This document shows, one piece after another, positions 47,630-60,826 of a stretch of 64,000 nucleotides of DNA. The translations under genes and the position numbers were made by a program. The first letter of the stretch is position 1. Each line of letters begins with the position of its first letter. This DNA is from Quillaja saponaria (taxonomy: Eukaryota; Streptophyta; Magnoliopsida; Fabales; Quillajaceae), in the NCBI GenBank assembly GCA_029379385.1, contig CM055617.1:14888679-14952678 (forward strand), read 5' to 3'. Below the pieces are notes generated by a model, which did not search any database, was not told where the DNA came from, and worked only from the letters and a program-made list of their open reading frames with translations.

Positions 47630-50600
47630 ATGGTGAAAACAGAGGTTGAGAAAAAGGGTCATAGGAAATGGATTTGGGTTCTGGGTGCTCTCATCGTTGT
47701 TTTTGTTGCTATGGCTATGTCTATGTCGTCCAGAACCGCTACCAAGATATCGCTTTTTGGAGGGACTGACAGGGCTTGTCAGTGTGCTAGGGTAATTTTG
47801 CTTTGTTTCCCTTTAATTGAGTTAAAATTCAATTTTTTTTTTCTTTTTCTTTTGGCTTCGCAGTGTCTCCTCAGCCAATCAACTGAACATTTTTTAATTG
47901 TGAAACATGAAACTACTAGTGCAGTGCATTTGTGATACTAGTTATCACATTTTATATGGTAGTACGTCTTTTAAGATATTTGAACTAGTAATTCTAGTAA
48001 TATAATGTGTTACTCTTAGTTTGTTTGCTTAGTATTTTATTCTTTTTAGTCTTGGTGCCCTGATTGCCTGATCAACTTTTCTTTCCCCTGATTTGCAGGA
48101 TACACACAAGTTTAGTGGAATAGTGGAGGACTGTTGTTGTGATTATGAGACTGTAGACCATCTTAATAATGAAGTATTGCATCCATCTCTCCAAGAGATT
48201 GTTAAGACCCCATTCTTCCGGTACTTCAAGGTTTGCTTACTTTTTCTGTCTATAATTTAGGCTGATTATTCATTAAATTAATATCTGGTCCTTTGCCTTT
48301 GAATTCTAAGTTGACATTTTACAAGGTTACTTAGGATGTAGGAGACCTGGTGGCGTAATCTTGGAATGTAGAGGGCATAGAGGCCTTACTAATGATATTA
48401 TTCTTACCTATTTGACCTATTGAATTCTTGATTCTGTTTCTGCTGGCTGATTTACTAGTATGTGCGTAGTTAGTTTGCGTGCTAAGAACTTCGTTTTATA
48501 TGAGTTTGTCCCTACTTGCTGGATTGATCATTTTGTGTTCATACTTGCTAATTGGCCTAGACATGTATCAGTCTGCTGAAAACTATATGCTTATTGATGA
48601 CTTCTAATAAGTTTCTGAGAAAAGAGTTGGAAAGTATCATATCATTCTTTTAAAGGGATCGATTCTTCTACAGTTTTATAGCATAGATTCCAATTTTGAA
48701 ATTTTTTCAAGGTCTTCATTAATAATAATTTCTTTATTATTATACTTGGTGAAACTTGTTGCACCAGAGGAAGAAGAACGAGAGAATGACTTAAGAAGAT
48801 TAGCCATTAAGAGTTTTTGTGAGTCAAAGAAGCCTAACTGTCAACAGACTAAATGGGTATCTTGTTGCCTTAACTTCGGATACTTGGGTTTTACTTCTTG
48901 ACTTTAAAGACACTAATGGTTATCAACTAAAGTAATTTTAACGAATTCTAGTTAAACTTAGCTCTGATACCAATAGGGGAAGCACACACATAAAACAACA
49001 GATAATAATTATACAACAATCAAAGATCACGCATATGCTTAATCTTGGAATGGAGAGGACTTACTAATGATATTGTTTTGACCTACTGAATTCTTGATTC
49101 TATTTCTAGGTGACTGGTTTACTAGTATGTGCATAGACCATAGTCAGTTAAACAACTTTGTTTTACGTGAGTTATGTCCCTACTTGCTGGATTGATCATT
49201 TTGTGTTAATACTTGCACTTGGCCTACACATATGTCAGTCTGCTAAAAACCATATGCTAAATGGTGTATTTAACATTGTTTGTTTCAATATCAAGGAGTA
49301 TTGATGTATATAACTACATCTTTGTTTCTTCTGACCTGTTGATTAAACATTTCTCTCTCATTAAATCTGTCAGTTTTCTCACTGGTTATGTAAATCACGA
49401 CCAAATTGTAGCTTTTGACCATTATCTTAGTCGAAATTTCCCCTTGGTTCTCCTCCTAAAATAGATTCAGAAGCTAATTTATGTCAATATTCTCACTGAT
49501 TATGCAAATCATGAATGATTGGAGTGTTCCTCTCTAACCTTTTCCCCCCAAGTTCGCCTGTTGACTCTTCTCCTAAAACAAGTCCTGATGCTGTTTTTGA
49601 TTGTTTTTTTGTTCAATTAGAGACTTGAACATATTGTTTTTTTCTGCAGTTTAACCATTTATGTGGGAAATTTGATTTGAAAAGGGAGTAATGACATGGT
49701 TATCGGCACTGAATGAGGTTTTGTCCAGGTTAAATTTTTATTTTAGTTAACAATTATGAGCATCTATGGAAGTGTGGTTCTGTTGTCATTCTTTTTTCTT
49801 AACTGCCCCACTTTCTCATACAATGTGGTAAGTGATAATTTTTGTCTTCTTCACGTACTATCTGTGACTTTGTACTCTACTTTTATATCCAAGTTTTAGC
49901 AGAGTAAGTCAAACTTAGAGATTTATTTTCTGTATATGTAATTTTTGTATACAATTCATGAAAATTTCCTCAATGAAAGGTATCAAGTTTTTATTTTCTT
50001 ATTTTTATATGTAAGTAATGCTTTTTATTCATTTAGGCATTTCTACTCAGACAAGTTCAGGCTATGCATCTAGTGAAGTTGTGATTTTAGCATTTGTGTG
50101 TGGCTTTCCCATATTCTTATTATCTCCAGGAAGCAGTGGTTGTAATGCATATTCAACACTGATGCCTCAGATCTTAGAACTTCCTTCATTATATCTATAG
50201 CAAATCCTCCTCTTAAATCTGATATGAAACTATACAGATTCTGTATCAGTATGACCAGTTTAAGATTTAAATTGACACCCTTGTCTACTAAAATTATGTT
50301 TGAGTTGATATAGAAATACTTTGATCTCTGCAGAGTTATAAAGAATTTTATTGATGAATATGCTTAGATTTTTGTAATCACCCAATTGCACATACAGAAT
50401 TCATCTGAGACTAATTCAGAGAGAAAATGCCAAGGGGGTGTATCCCAAGTGCACCAAGAGAACAGAAGTGGCAAGGAGACCACCTCCTCCTGTTAATTGC
50501 GAAATTCACAATGGCTAGCTCCTCCAAGCACCAAAATATCTTCAAAACTTCTCTAAATTATGAACAATAACCTAAGCCATTCTTATCCCACAGGCTCACT

Positions 50601-53600
50601 GAAATTATAAGCCAAGTTGACTTCTTTCCCTTTGCAATGACATTAACCTTGCTTCAGACAATTCTCAACTTAGGAAGTTCTATCATATTTTATGGAGGTA
50701 GACAACCTCCTGAGCTCCCTTTTAAATGCACTACCTAGATTTGAACCTCCATTATTCTGTTGCATTATTGCCTTGTATTACGAAAGCCGAATTGCCCGAA
50801 GGGCGCATGCTGCAAATGTTCTGGATAAATTTTAATTCTTATATCTTATGCTGTAATTATATGGAGCAAACATACTTCATTACCACAAATGTTGCACTAT
50901 ATGTCTGATTACAAATAGTTAGACTCACTTATCAGTTTTATGTTTTTTCCAACCTCTTGTCCCTTGATCTGGTTGATTGCTGAAGACTAGTATCTTCAAT
51001 ATGTGGTAGGTCAAGTTGTGGTGCGACTGCCCTTTCTGGCCTGATGATGGTATGTGTCGGTTGCGGGATTGCAGTGTCTGCGAATGCCCAGAAAATGAGT
51101 TTCCTGAATCATTTAAGAAGCCCCATCGCCTTCCTTCTGATAATCTTGTATGCCAAGAGGGAAAGCCTGAGGCAGCTGTAGACCGTACTGTAGATACCAA
51201 AGCTTTCAGAGGGTGGACCGTAATAGACAATCCTTGGACAAATGATGATGAGACTGACAATGGTGAGCCATGTTTATACTTTATAATATATGTGTAAGTG
51301 TAATGCCTCTCATATGCATAATGTGTATCATTTTTAATTTTGCAGTTGTCTCAGTAATTGTGTAAAATATAATATGTTTATACTGCAATTGGGATTTGGG
51401 AAGAACCGATTCTAAAGGCAATGCCAGATTCATTAAGTTCAAATGGTATTATCTTAAGGACTAAGATCTTTTGTTTGTCATGATGCTATCTGGAGATAAT
51501 ATTATGAATATTTTGAAATTTTAGTTCTAAAGGTTAATAATGCAAGTGACATCATTCTTAGTTACTGACATTTGCAGCTGAGATGACTTATATAAATCTT
51601 CAACTAAATCCCGAAAGGTACACTGGTTACACTGGCCCATCTGCGAGAAGAATATGGGATGCTATATACTCTGAGAATTGCCCGAAATGTAAGTAACATA
51701 TTTTTAGTGGCTTCTTCATTTTGACTGAAAGAGCCTTTTTTATTGTGATCTTCTTCGTAATTTCTATAAATGATTCTATGTAATGAGCACCTAAGAAAGT
51801 GAGGCAGAATCCTCCCTGTCAATTGTTGGCTAATCGTTAATTGGATATTTGGGTTATTCAGAACTAGCTAATCTTTTATTTAAAAAAAAAAAAAAAAAAC
51901 AGTTGTCTAATTACCTGCTTAAATTTATGTACTTCTACTTGGATCTTGGTTCCTTCTGCTCTAAGTATTTTAATCTTTTTATAGTCTATTTTAAAGTTTA
52001 CATTATTTTGGTTTTGGACTTTGACTAATTTTGACATTGAAAATTTTCAGGAAACTTAAGTACTTATAGCTCTCATACAAACATGATGGAAATTTGAAAG
52101 CAATTGCTTTCTACTCCCAAAACTATATGTTGTTTTTTATGATTCTATCTCACATTTATAATATTTAGAATTAGAAAATATTAATTCATTTCTTTCAGCA
52201 ATTGCTTATTTTCTATACTTTCTATATTACATTCGACATATTGGGATGTATCAGGTATAGTTTCAAGTTATTAAGCTAGTTACATCCCGTCTTTTGTTTT
52301 GTATAATAAATTTGTACCCTGTTCTCTTCTCATGCAGATCCGTCTGAAGAATCATGCCAAGAGGAGAGAATTTTGTATAAGTTGATATCAGGTCTTCACT
52401 CCTCTATCTCAATACACATAGCTGCCGATTATCTACTTGATGAAGCTAAAAACATGGTATGTTTTAAGTCCTGCCCAAGCTGATCTACTTTTTGATAGTA
52501 ACAGTTTATATGGTATTTCACTTATCTGTAGAATACTTACACACTCACCCCCATATATATACACACAAATCCATGTATGTATGTGTATATTTGTGTATAC
52601 AATATATACACAAGCACATGATATGGGGTAATTGACATTAGTGTGAGGTCTATAGTCTATTTGGCAACCAGTTTAGAAAGTCTAAAAGTACTATCTGAAG
52701 CCCAAAGTACTTTTAGATTTGCAAAGGTGTGTTTTACAACTTTTATTTGAAGCGCTTTTCTTGAGGAGGGGCCTTCCAACCCAAAGCACTTATCAGCTTC
52801 TTAAACCATATTTTTGTCTTGGAAATACCCTTTTCCCTTTATGTAAGTTACTTTCTTGACCTTTCCATGTGGAATATTTTTTATTTATTTTTTCGCTAAG
52901 CTTATACTTTTAGTCCTTATAATTTGGCAAAAAGTCACTTTCGTCCCTATACTTCAAAACATCAAAATGTAGGACCCATATTTTTCAAAATCCAACAATG
53001 TGTTTAACTGAACAAAATGTGATGCTAAATGATGTGGCTAACAGCTTCTTAACTGGCTTGCTCATGTGTAATGATAGACGAATAAAAAGCTGCTACGTGG
53101 CTTGATATATAAAAGAAAGTATATTTTTTCCAAAAAATTAAAAATTATACAAAAATTAAAAGTAGAATTAAAAATTTAAGGAAAACAAAAACAACCTTGT
53201 ACTTTCCCAGACCCCAACCCCATGCCCACACCCTACCCCTTCCCAACCCACCTCCACCTCCACGTCCACCTCCACCACACTCTTTCAGTTCCTCTGAAAT
53301 CTCACCTCCACCACACTGTTTCACTTCCTCTGAAATCTCAAGGTCTAAAGTCCAAAATAAATCCAAATCCATAATTTAAGTGACAAGATATGAACCTCTT
53401 CATGTTGCCTCTTTTCATTCTGCTACATACCAAAGAGCGATGTAGTTCTGATTATCGATTTTAATTTATCATAAATTATTGATACCGATGATACCTAGAT
53501 CTTGGATGTTCTTCCAGGTTGCCTCATCTTGACTCAAAGTATGGAGGAGATTTTGTAAATTCAGTGTTTGATTGAAAGCTTAATTGTAATTAGTTGAAAA

Positions 53601-54149
53601 AATTAGTAAAAATGGTTTTTCTTTTGAGTGAGTACCTAATTGTTGACAAGGTAAGGATGAGAAATGTTTTTTTGGAGAAAGGAGTTGATCGGCTAGACTT
53701 GCAAGAATTAAAATGTTAGGGATTTTCTTTTTATCTTTCTTTGGGTTTTTCAGTTTTCAAGTTGTTTCTAGGATGCTAATAATGGATTGGCGGTGGACAG
53801 ATGATGATGATAGTGGTGGGTTAGTGGTGGTGTGTAGAGAATGAAATAGGGACCAAAAAAAAAGTTGAATAAGATGAAGAAAAGAAAAGAATAATGATTT
53901 TCATTTTTTTATTTTTTATTTTCTAACATAAGTCACGTGTCACTTTTTTATTCAGTTATGTGTGTTACGTGGAAGGAACGTTAGAATTCGTTTTCTATGT
54001 CATTTACCATCACCTTTTATTTAGTTAAATTAGACGGTAGGGACTACATTGTTGGATTTTGGAAAGTATAGATCTTGCATTTTGATGTTTTGAAGTATAA
54101 GGACAAAAGTGACTTTTTCTCCAAACTATAGGTCGAAATGTATATTTTG

Positions 54150-54195
<46 letters not shown>

Positions 54196-57100
54196 AAAGT
54201 GCGTATTAAGTTATTGAATTGTTGATCATATTAAAAAGATTACTAAGTGCTGCGAAAAGAATGTCAAGGTATAAAACTATATAAATTTCAATTTTGTTAT
54301 TAAGTAAAAAAGGACTTATTAATTATTAATTAGTATCTTTGAAAACTTATTTAGAATTTTTACGGTATAGTAATTTTTGACGTTCTTGTAGAAAATGAAA
54401 TTTTATTTATTTAATTAGATTTTCAAAAATTTACTTTTAATTCAATTCAACTAAGTCTTAAATCCCAAAACTAATTAGGGTTGGTTATATGATTTTTTTT
54501 TCTCCATTTGCATTAATTCATTGTGTCACTTTTAGTGGCACCCTGATCAATTATATCATTCTGAAAAACATCTCTTTATGTAATTCTTGATCTCCCTCTA
54601 CCCTGTCTCTTAATAAATACTAGAGGAGTAGGATTGTGGACTTGATTGGTTTAATCAAAGCCTATACCTATAAACTCTATTTATATTTAAATAATAAAAC
54701 TAGACTTCCACATTTAAGCAATGTGGAACTTAAAAATACATTATTATTATATTCCTAACACCGTCCAATTACACAATGTCATCTTTACTAACTACAGCAT
54801 CTACGGGCGTACATTGGGTATGTCCAAACCACTGTAAGTGGTTCTCTGTCATTTTCTTTTCAATATGTGCAACCTCCACCTTACCATGTATTTTCTCATT
54901 TTGCTCTCTATCTTTTCTTGTATATCCTATCATCCATTCAACATTTACATCTCAGCCACTCCCATCTTATGCGAGTGTTATTTTTTAATTGCCCAACATT
55001 CGAAACCATACAGCATAGCCGGTCTCACGACCATTTTATAGACTTTTCCTTCCAATCTATTTGGGATAAAATTTATTTTCAATGATAAATAATTGTATAT
55101 TTAAAAACATTTTTATGCCATTTTTGGTAATTTGCACAGCTCAAAGTACTTAACTGTAAATTCCCAAACATATTCAGGACTAAAACCCCACATTCTTTGC
55201 CCCACATAACTTCTTGAAACACACTTTTCACCCAAACTTTGATACCCATTTTGAACCATAGACCTCACTTAGTTCTAGCCAACGGAAAATCACAATAGTG
55301 TTTGTGAGATTCATTAATGAGAGAAAGACACAACCATGTGACTCCACTTCTTTTCTCTTCCTGCTTTCTGCTGTTTCTCTCTCATGAGACACCATTATGA
55401 ACTCAAGGTAGGCTTAAATTTAATCTTGCTTTAAAAAATCTTGAAGGAAACTTAAAAAAGGAACTTGTTTTGGAGTTTTAAGAAGAATATAAAGAAAAAA
55501 CTGCCATAAATATTGGGGAATTTTTTTTTTTTTTTTTGCTTTATTCCTCTGGATACACTCTCAAGTCACTTCCTACTTAGCTTCCTGTAATTTGTTTAAT
55601 CTCTTACTGGTTTTAAGTTTTACTTAGAAGTCAAAAATCGATTCTAATGATATGCATATGTTTAATCTCACAGTATATAAGGTTGTGAAGTCTCTTAGAG
55701 TTTCATGGTTGAGAAAAGTCATTCTTAATTTTTGCAAGCAACGCATCCTCTTAGCAGTTTATGTTAAAAATCTCAATGATCTTGAAATCAAGAGAGACGT
55801 TATTTTTGTTGAACTTAATGTTTAGACATCATTAGGGCCATTCCTGATTTGTGTTTTTGGACCTTTAGGATTTTGTATTGAATAATTGAGATTTAAATGA
55901 GTTATATGGCTGAAAATTGGTGTAAGAGTTGAACTCTTACATTGTATGTAACTGGATCCTATCATTGCATAGGCTTATATTGTTATATAAAACCATTATA
56001 ATGTCACATTTGAAATATCCTGTGATTTTAGAAAATCAGTTCACGGTTGTTATTCATAATTGACTTGATCTGTAAAATAGCTTCAATTTAGAGGTCATTG
56101 GTGTCAACTGCAATAAGGGATAAAAAATAAGGTTGCTCAAATACTGCCAAACTGTACTTTTTGACAACATATGCATAGCATTCAAATCAAATATACTCTA
56201 CCCAAAGCAAGAGAAAATCAATTAATTACCTGATTTTTGTCTTTCCTTTTAATTTTGTTATTTCAGTGGGGACCAAATCTGACATTGATGCATGATCGTG
56301 TCCTGAGATACCCTGATCGTGTCAGCAACTTGTATTTCACTTTTCTCTTTGTTCTGCGAGCTGTGACGAAAGTGAGTATACTTTGTCTATTGGAAGCCTT
56401 ATTAATATGATCCCATATTATTTTGACAACTGTCTGTAGTTACTACAAGCATCTTCTTGATGCCATCTCCAACTTAATGCACTTTAGGCCACAGACTATT
56501 TGGAACAAGCTGAGTATGATACAGGTAACCCTAATGAGGACCTGAAGACACAATCCTTGATGAGACAGCTACTTTACAATCCCAAACTACAATCTGCATG
56601 CCCACTTCCATTTGATGAAGCTAAATTGTGGAAAGGACAAAGTGGACCTGAGCTGAAGCAAAAAATACAGAAAGAATTCAGAAACATTAGGTATATCCTG
56701 AAAACCAGTTGGTTGAGCATTGATATTATTTCTTAATGAGAAAACCCCAAGTGGCTTCAATGGTAGCTTGGTAATTACTCAAGGTATCATTAGAAACAAT
56801 GATTTATGTTACATATGTTTGAGCTAAAAGATAGGAATGGCAGAAGATTCTATTTCCTTCTGACATTCAATAGTGTGGTTTCTGAACTTCAGGAACTTTC
56901 TTCAAAAAGGTGAAGAGAGATGGTTTGCTATTTGATTTTTGTTATTCCTGTTTTCTTGTTTGTTTTATTTATTTATTTTGCTTTCCTGCTGAGCTGTAAC
57001 CTTTCCAGAATTTTACTCTCATTGCTTTATAACATGTCTTGTGGGATTTCCATCTTCCAATGGACCCATAGATTAAACTTGAATTTGATTTTTACTGTCT

Positions 57101-58026
57101 TGATTATGAAGAATAATTGCGAGAAACTGCTGTATAGCTACTTTTACTGTCTTCCTTCCCTTTCCTTTTATATTGTATCAGTGATTCATCCCTCCCTCCC
57201 TCAGCCGCCTGCACACACAGAGACATCCCTTTCTTTTCTTTTCTTTTCCCTTGTGGCAATTATATGAATATTTCCTTGGCATGCAGTGCATCGATGGATT
57301 GTGTAGGATGTGAGAAGTGTCGACTTTGGGGAAAGCTTCAGGTTCTTGGCCTTGGTACTGCATTGAAAATTCTCTTCTCTGTTGATGGTAAAGAGAACTT
57401 GGGTAATCCTGTAAGTACCTTTGCTAACCATGAGCAGTTACCTTTTCATTGGCTGCTCCTCTTTTGTATGTCACTCTAACATCAATAAGCTATGTTTGAA
57501 TAATTGTCCTGAAGCCTTTGAACTTTTTATTCTAGAATCAGGACTGGGTATTATATGTTCTTTTCTTCTTACTTGTCCTTGAAACTACTAACTTGAGCAA
57601 GACATCTTAGTCGCACTACCATAATCAAGCTGTGGTTAAACATCTAGACAGCCAGTTACTCTTAGCTGCCACCACTTCTATTTGTTTTGTACTTTAAAAT
57701 ATTTACTGCATGAGTTGTCTTTATTCTCCAACAAAGATAAAAGATTCTTGTATCTTCTTTTTGTAACATGCATTGGTTGCTGTGAGCAATATACGTTATA
57801 TCTTACTCAAATTTTACTAAATCTATTTTTTGGTCTTCAGCTGCAGTTGCAACGGAATGAAGTGATTGCCTTAATGAATCTACTCAATCGACTTTCAGAA
57901 TCTGTCAGACTCATTCATGAAATGGGATCCTCAGTTGAAACAGCAACCATAGAAGGGAAGATCTATGGTTATACTTTGCCTACTGGCATATTGAAAAGAA
58001 TATGGTCTTGTTTACTTAAAATATAG
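47630..58026 (+). CDS. ERO1: Endoplasmic reticulum oxidoreductin 1
   Basis: Nine coding exons: 47630-47791, 48099-48230, 51010-51262, 51578-51688, 52338-52456, 56267-56371, 56488-56690, 57287-57410, 57841-58026. All junctions are GT-AG and join in phase to 464 codons plus stop, normal for ERO1. The FAD-dependent thiol oxidase recharges protein disulfide isomerase in the ER lumen. Residues about 14-32 ([18 protein letters not shown]) form the N-terminal membrane anchor of plant ERO1. The shuttle site is [14 protein letters not shown] (Cys114 and Cys119 form CX4C), and the core site is CVGCEKC at 367-373. FAD-region motifs are [21 protein letters not shown] and [15 protein letters not shown]. 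The start is the ATG opening [10 protein letters not shown]. No stop or frameshift was seen, so the gene looks functional despite transposon debris in introns 2 and 5. Confidence 0.96.
48351..48610 (+). repeat. Intronic repeat in ERO1 intron 2, copy 1
   Basis: Matches 49040-49265. Landmarks are AATCTTGGAATG, TTACTAATGATATT, TATTGAATTCTTGATTCT, CCCTACTTGCTGGATTGATC and GTCAGTCTGCTGAAAAC-like sequence. Non-coding. Confidence 0.8.
48961..48973 (-). other. Primer-binding-site footprint of an LTR retrotransposon
   Basis: GCTCTGATACCAA is the reverse complement of TTGGTATCAGAGC, the initiator-Met tRNA primer-binding site of plant copia elements. It sits in ERO1 intron 2 between the two intronic repeat copies. 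No LTR could be delimited next to it. Confidence 0.55.
49040..49330 (+). repeat. Intronic repeat in ERO1 intron 2, copy 2
   Basis: Second copy of 48351-48610, extended to the right by TTTCAATATCAAGGAGTATTGA, a part that recurs near 58695 as TTTATCAGTATTAAGGAGTT. Confidence 0.78.
49367..49595 (+). repeat. Diverged tandem duplication of about 112 bp in ERO1 intron 2
   Basis: GTCAGTTTTCTCACTGGTTA at 49370 recurs as GTCAATATTCTCACTGATTA near 49483. TCTCCTCCTAAAATAGATTC recurs as TCTTCTCCTAAAACAAGTCC. Confidence 0.65.
52894..54152. mobile_element. Foldback DNA element with long terminal inverted repeats in ERO1 intron 5
   Basis: 52894-53000 and 54040-54152 are long imperfect inverted repeats. 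The left arm has AAAAAGTCACTTTCGTCC and ACTTCAAAACATCAAAATG; the right arm in reverse has AAAAAGTCACTTTTGTCC and ACTTCAAAACATCAAAATG. Weaker pairing continues inward for about another 100 bp. The interior has a pyrimidine/purine-biased tract (53205-53340) and no transposase. An (AT)20 run abuts the right end. Superfamily uncertain; long TIRs suggest Mutator-like. Confidence 0.75.
54153..54192. repeat. (AT)20 microsatellite
   Basis: Uninterrupted AT dinucleotides, directly next to the right end of the foldback element in ERO1 intron 5. Confidence 0.95.
54432..55075 (-). mobile_element. LINE 3'-end fragment in ERO1 intron 5
   Basis: Read on the minus strand it gives VVRPAMLYG and [14 protein letters not shown] late RT motifs, as in the LINE at 403-3222, then the non-coding tail, ending at the CAACTAAGTCTTAAATCCCA complement near 54445. 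5'-truncated, antisense to ERO1, and interrupted by a 157 bp insert. Confidence 0.8.
54604..54760 (-). mobile_element. Short LTR-like (TRIM-type) insert in the LINE fragment
   Basis: On the minus strand it runs TGTTAGGAATATAATAATAA to AGAGACA, so it has TG...CA ends. TTCCACATTGCTTAAATG and TATAAATAGAG resemble short plant copia/TRIM LTRs. It interrupts the LINE between GACGG and GGGTAGAGGG. The target itself contains TGTTAG-like bases, which makes the exact ends and any duplication ambiguous. Confidence 0.5.
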
Positions 58027-58120
58027 GTAATCTGAATGCTTTTTGGTCAGCTTGTAGTATTACTCCTCTATGTGATGCTCTTTTGACGTTATAGCTTGCA
58101 GAAAATATGGCTTGCCATTC

Positions 58121-58265
58121 TTGCAGGTAACAACCAGGGAGAGCTCCATCTCAAGCAATGTACATTGCTTTCAACAAGTAGGCTTAAGAAAGTATCCGGA
58201 AAACTTGTTCCCTTGGAAGGAAACATTAGATTACTTTTTTGACCTTGAGAGATAGGTTGCATGTG
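58121..58265 (+). other. ERO1: Probable ERO1 3' UTR exon after a stop-adjacent intron
   Basis: The stop TAG (58024-58026) is followed at once by GTAATC, a donor-like site. A pyrimidine-poor but usable CTTGCAG lies at 58121-58127. If spliced, the intron starts directly after the stop codon and the 3' UTR resumes at 58128. Confidence 0.4.
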
Positions 58266-58489
58266 TATGGAAAACTAACAAATGTGAAGAGAAAATATGT
58301 AAGAATCATATTAGTTTGAAAATTGCCTAGCAAAAGACAAAATAGTTCTCGAGTACAGAAAAGTTTGAATAAAAGTAAACCTCATGTTATATGATCATAT
58401 AATATGAGGACTATGAAATTTGTTTGGAGGAAGGGGTCTCTTATGAACTACACTAATACAAGTGGCCCTAATTATTTCTTATCAGCCTA

Positions 58490-58735
58490 TTTTATTCAAG
58501 ACTCTTGAGATTGCTCATCAACAAATATGTGCCCATTTAGTTCAGTCACAAAGAACTTCATTTTGTGTGAAATTTGTACATACTTGCTGTGTTGATATTT
58601 GATCATTTCTTAAGTTGGTCTTATATGGACCGGGCATGGACATGTATTGATCTCCTGAAAAATATGCTTAAATGTGGCATTTTGAATTGTTTTATCAGTA
58701 TTAAGGAGTTTTGATGTATTGACCCAGATATATAT
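58490..58735 (+). repeat. Third, diverged copy of the ERO1 intron 2 repeat
   Basis: Contains GTACATACTTGCTGTGTTGA, GGACATGTATTGATCTCCTG, AATATGCTTAAATG and TTAAGGAGTTTTGATGTAT in the order of copies 1 and 2 at 48351 and 49040. It lies just downstream of the gene. Confidence 0.65.
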
Positions 58736-60826
58736 TTTAATGTTAACAGGGAAACGAATCGTTTCGCTTTTGAGCTTTAGAACGGCTGTGCTGAAAGTAC
58801 TCGAAATTGCAGAGACTGTGGGTTCATAAAACTTAGTTTGCTTCAAGATATAGATTACGTCTTGGCCATGAGAAGGATAGATTTGGTATATATGGAAATT
58901 ATATCTGTGAATGACATAACATATATCATGTTGGATTTGAGTATTGACTAACATAAAAATAGTTCTCATCGTGCGACGTCCTTTGAATAATAATAATAAA
59001 ATAAAAAATAGTTGTTTGTAGTACAGAAACAATTTAAGACAAAGCAAACATCTCAAGCAATAAATCCTCGCATGGAACAAGGATGAGCATTGCCGGTTAA
59101 ATCATGAGTCATCTATGTCTTTTACAAGTACACATTGTCTCCATCATCAACTGATGTACTATAGACAACTTTTCCAACAGATTTAATTAGCATCCCCCTC
59201 CAAAATAAATTATACATTTAGATTAAATTGAAATTAAAGGGCCAAAGTGAATTTTGATATTTATTTTTGTTTACTTATAATGTAATTTTATAATAATCAA
59301 GTTGACCAAATAAAAAAATTATACACTCCTCATTATTTTCATAAATTTCATCTGAATACCATTATTACAGTACTCAAAACTGTAGCAAACGTCATGACTG
59401 TATTCTATTTTAAAATTTCAAAACTTAGAATAAGATTTTAATTAATTTTAGGAAAAAAGTTGACAATTTTTTTATTATCAAAATAGAAACCATTTCAACA
59501 TAAAATTCATTATCTTTTTTGATAATTTTGTTAGAAAATAATCAATGAAGTAATTATTAACAAAACTAATGCAACATTTAATCAAATATTTCACTTATGA
59601 GTATTATTAGCGAAAATTTACAAACTCAATTATAATAATGATAAAAAAAAAATAAAAAATAAAAACTATGTAGACCATCTAGGGATGCCGCCTCTCCCCT
59701 TCTCCTCCGCTTCTCTCAAAACAAGTTCATTTAGGACTACCACCTTTCCCCTTTGGTGGCAGCCCATTATTATTTTTTTTTCATTTTATTCATTAGTTTT
59801 GAATAAATCAATATCATATCTGATTATTTTTATAACAATTCTAGAGGTTATAATTCTATTATTCTTAGACTTAATAATTTTTATATCAGATCTTGGGATT
59901 TTTTTATAAAAATTTCTTTCCTCAAAATTCTTGTTTTTTCCTTTTATGGGAATTTTGGTGATATTGATTCGATTTTTTTTCTCTTTTTGATCTAGATAAT
60001 CATATGAGCAACATCTTTCATATTGTTGTAACACCTGTGATGGAGATCTCTTTCAATTAAAATGTTTGGTTATCAATATATGATGACTTTCATGCATGCA
60101 TAGGTATCGGAGTTTGTCATTTAGTTAGAAGGAAAGAAGTTAATTAAGGTTCATATTGTAACAACAAATCTGATTAAGGGTTTATCAATCTTATTTTGTT
60201 GCTCATGTAAGTGTTGTTAAGCTTCTACATCAATGATTATTTCTCATTTACTCTTTAAAGTAGGGGCAACTACAGTGTTTCTCTCTCATGTTCAACATAT
60301 GCTTTGTAATTTTTCCTTGAAGAGTGGAATTCTTGAATTTAGTTTGCTCCTTGTGTATGAAAATCTATGGTTGAAAGTTGTGAATCCACTTAATTCATAC
60401 CAACTTTTCATATTTGTGTTAAAAATGGGGATGTGAGTGCTGTGGATCAATGGGTCGATTTTTCGGTTGTTGATAAATTTTAAAAACTGACTAAGTCAGT
60501 TGTTCAGGCATTTTCTATTTTTTGAAAATGATATAGTCGGGTTAGCCAGAAAAATGATAAAATCCAACCAAGCGATTGCTACTCAAAAGCGATATGTGAA
60601 TGGGTGTGTGGTTCTTTAACCCTCACCTCACAAAAAAGAAAAAAAAAGAAAAAAACGGTTTGTGGTCCTATTTATGTAGGTTGAAAATGTTGTTTTATCT
60701 TTTATTTTTTTCTTTTCTTCTAAAGGCAGCTTATTTTTATGAACTATAAATTTTGATGTATGGACTATTAGTGTGGACATCTTTAAAAACTGACATTTGT
60801 AAAAATGAAATTGATACAAAAAAATT
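58736..60826. other. Gene-free stretch downstream of ERO1
   Basis: AT-rich. Minus- and plus-strand open frames overlap one another without domain content. No repeat boundary recognised. Confidence 0.4.

Noticed and set aside
51016..51297. Stand-alone cysteine-rich small protein
   Set aside because: It is exon 3 of ERO1 read on into the intron; the CX4C shuttle motif and phase with neighbouring exons settle it.
53145..53379. Gly-rich and Pro-rich open frames on opposite strands
   Set aside because: Both come from one low-complexity CCACCTCCACC-type tract inside the foldback element.
59685..60436. Small open frames downstream of ERO1
   Set aside because: Low-complexity, overlapping frames on both strands, without motifs.
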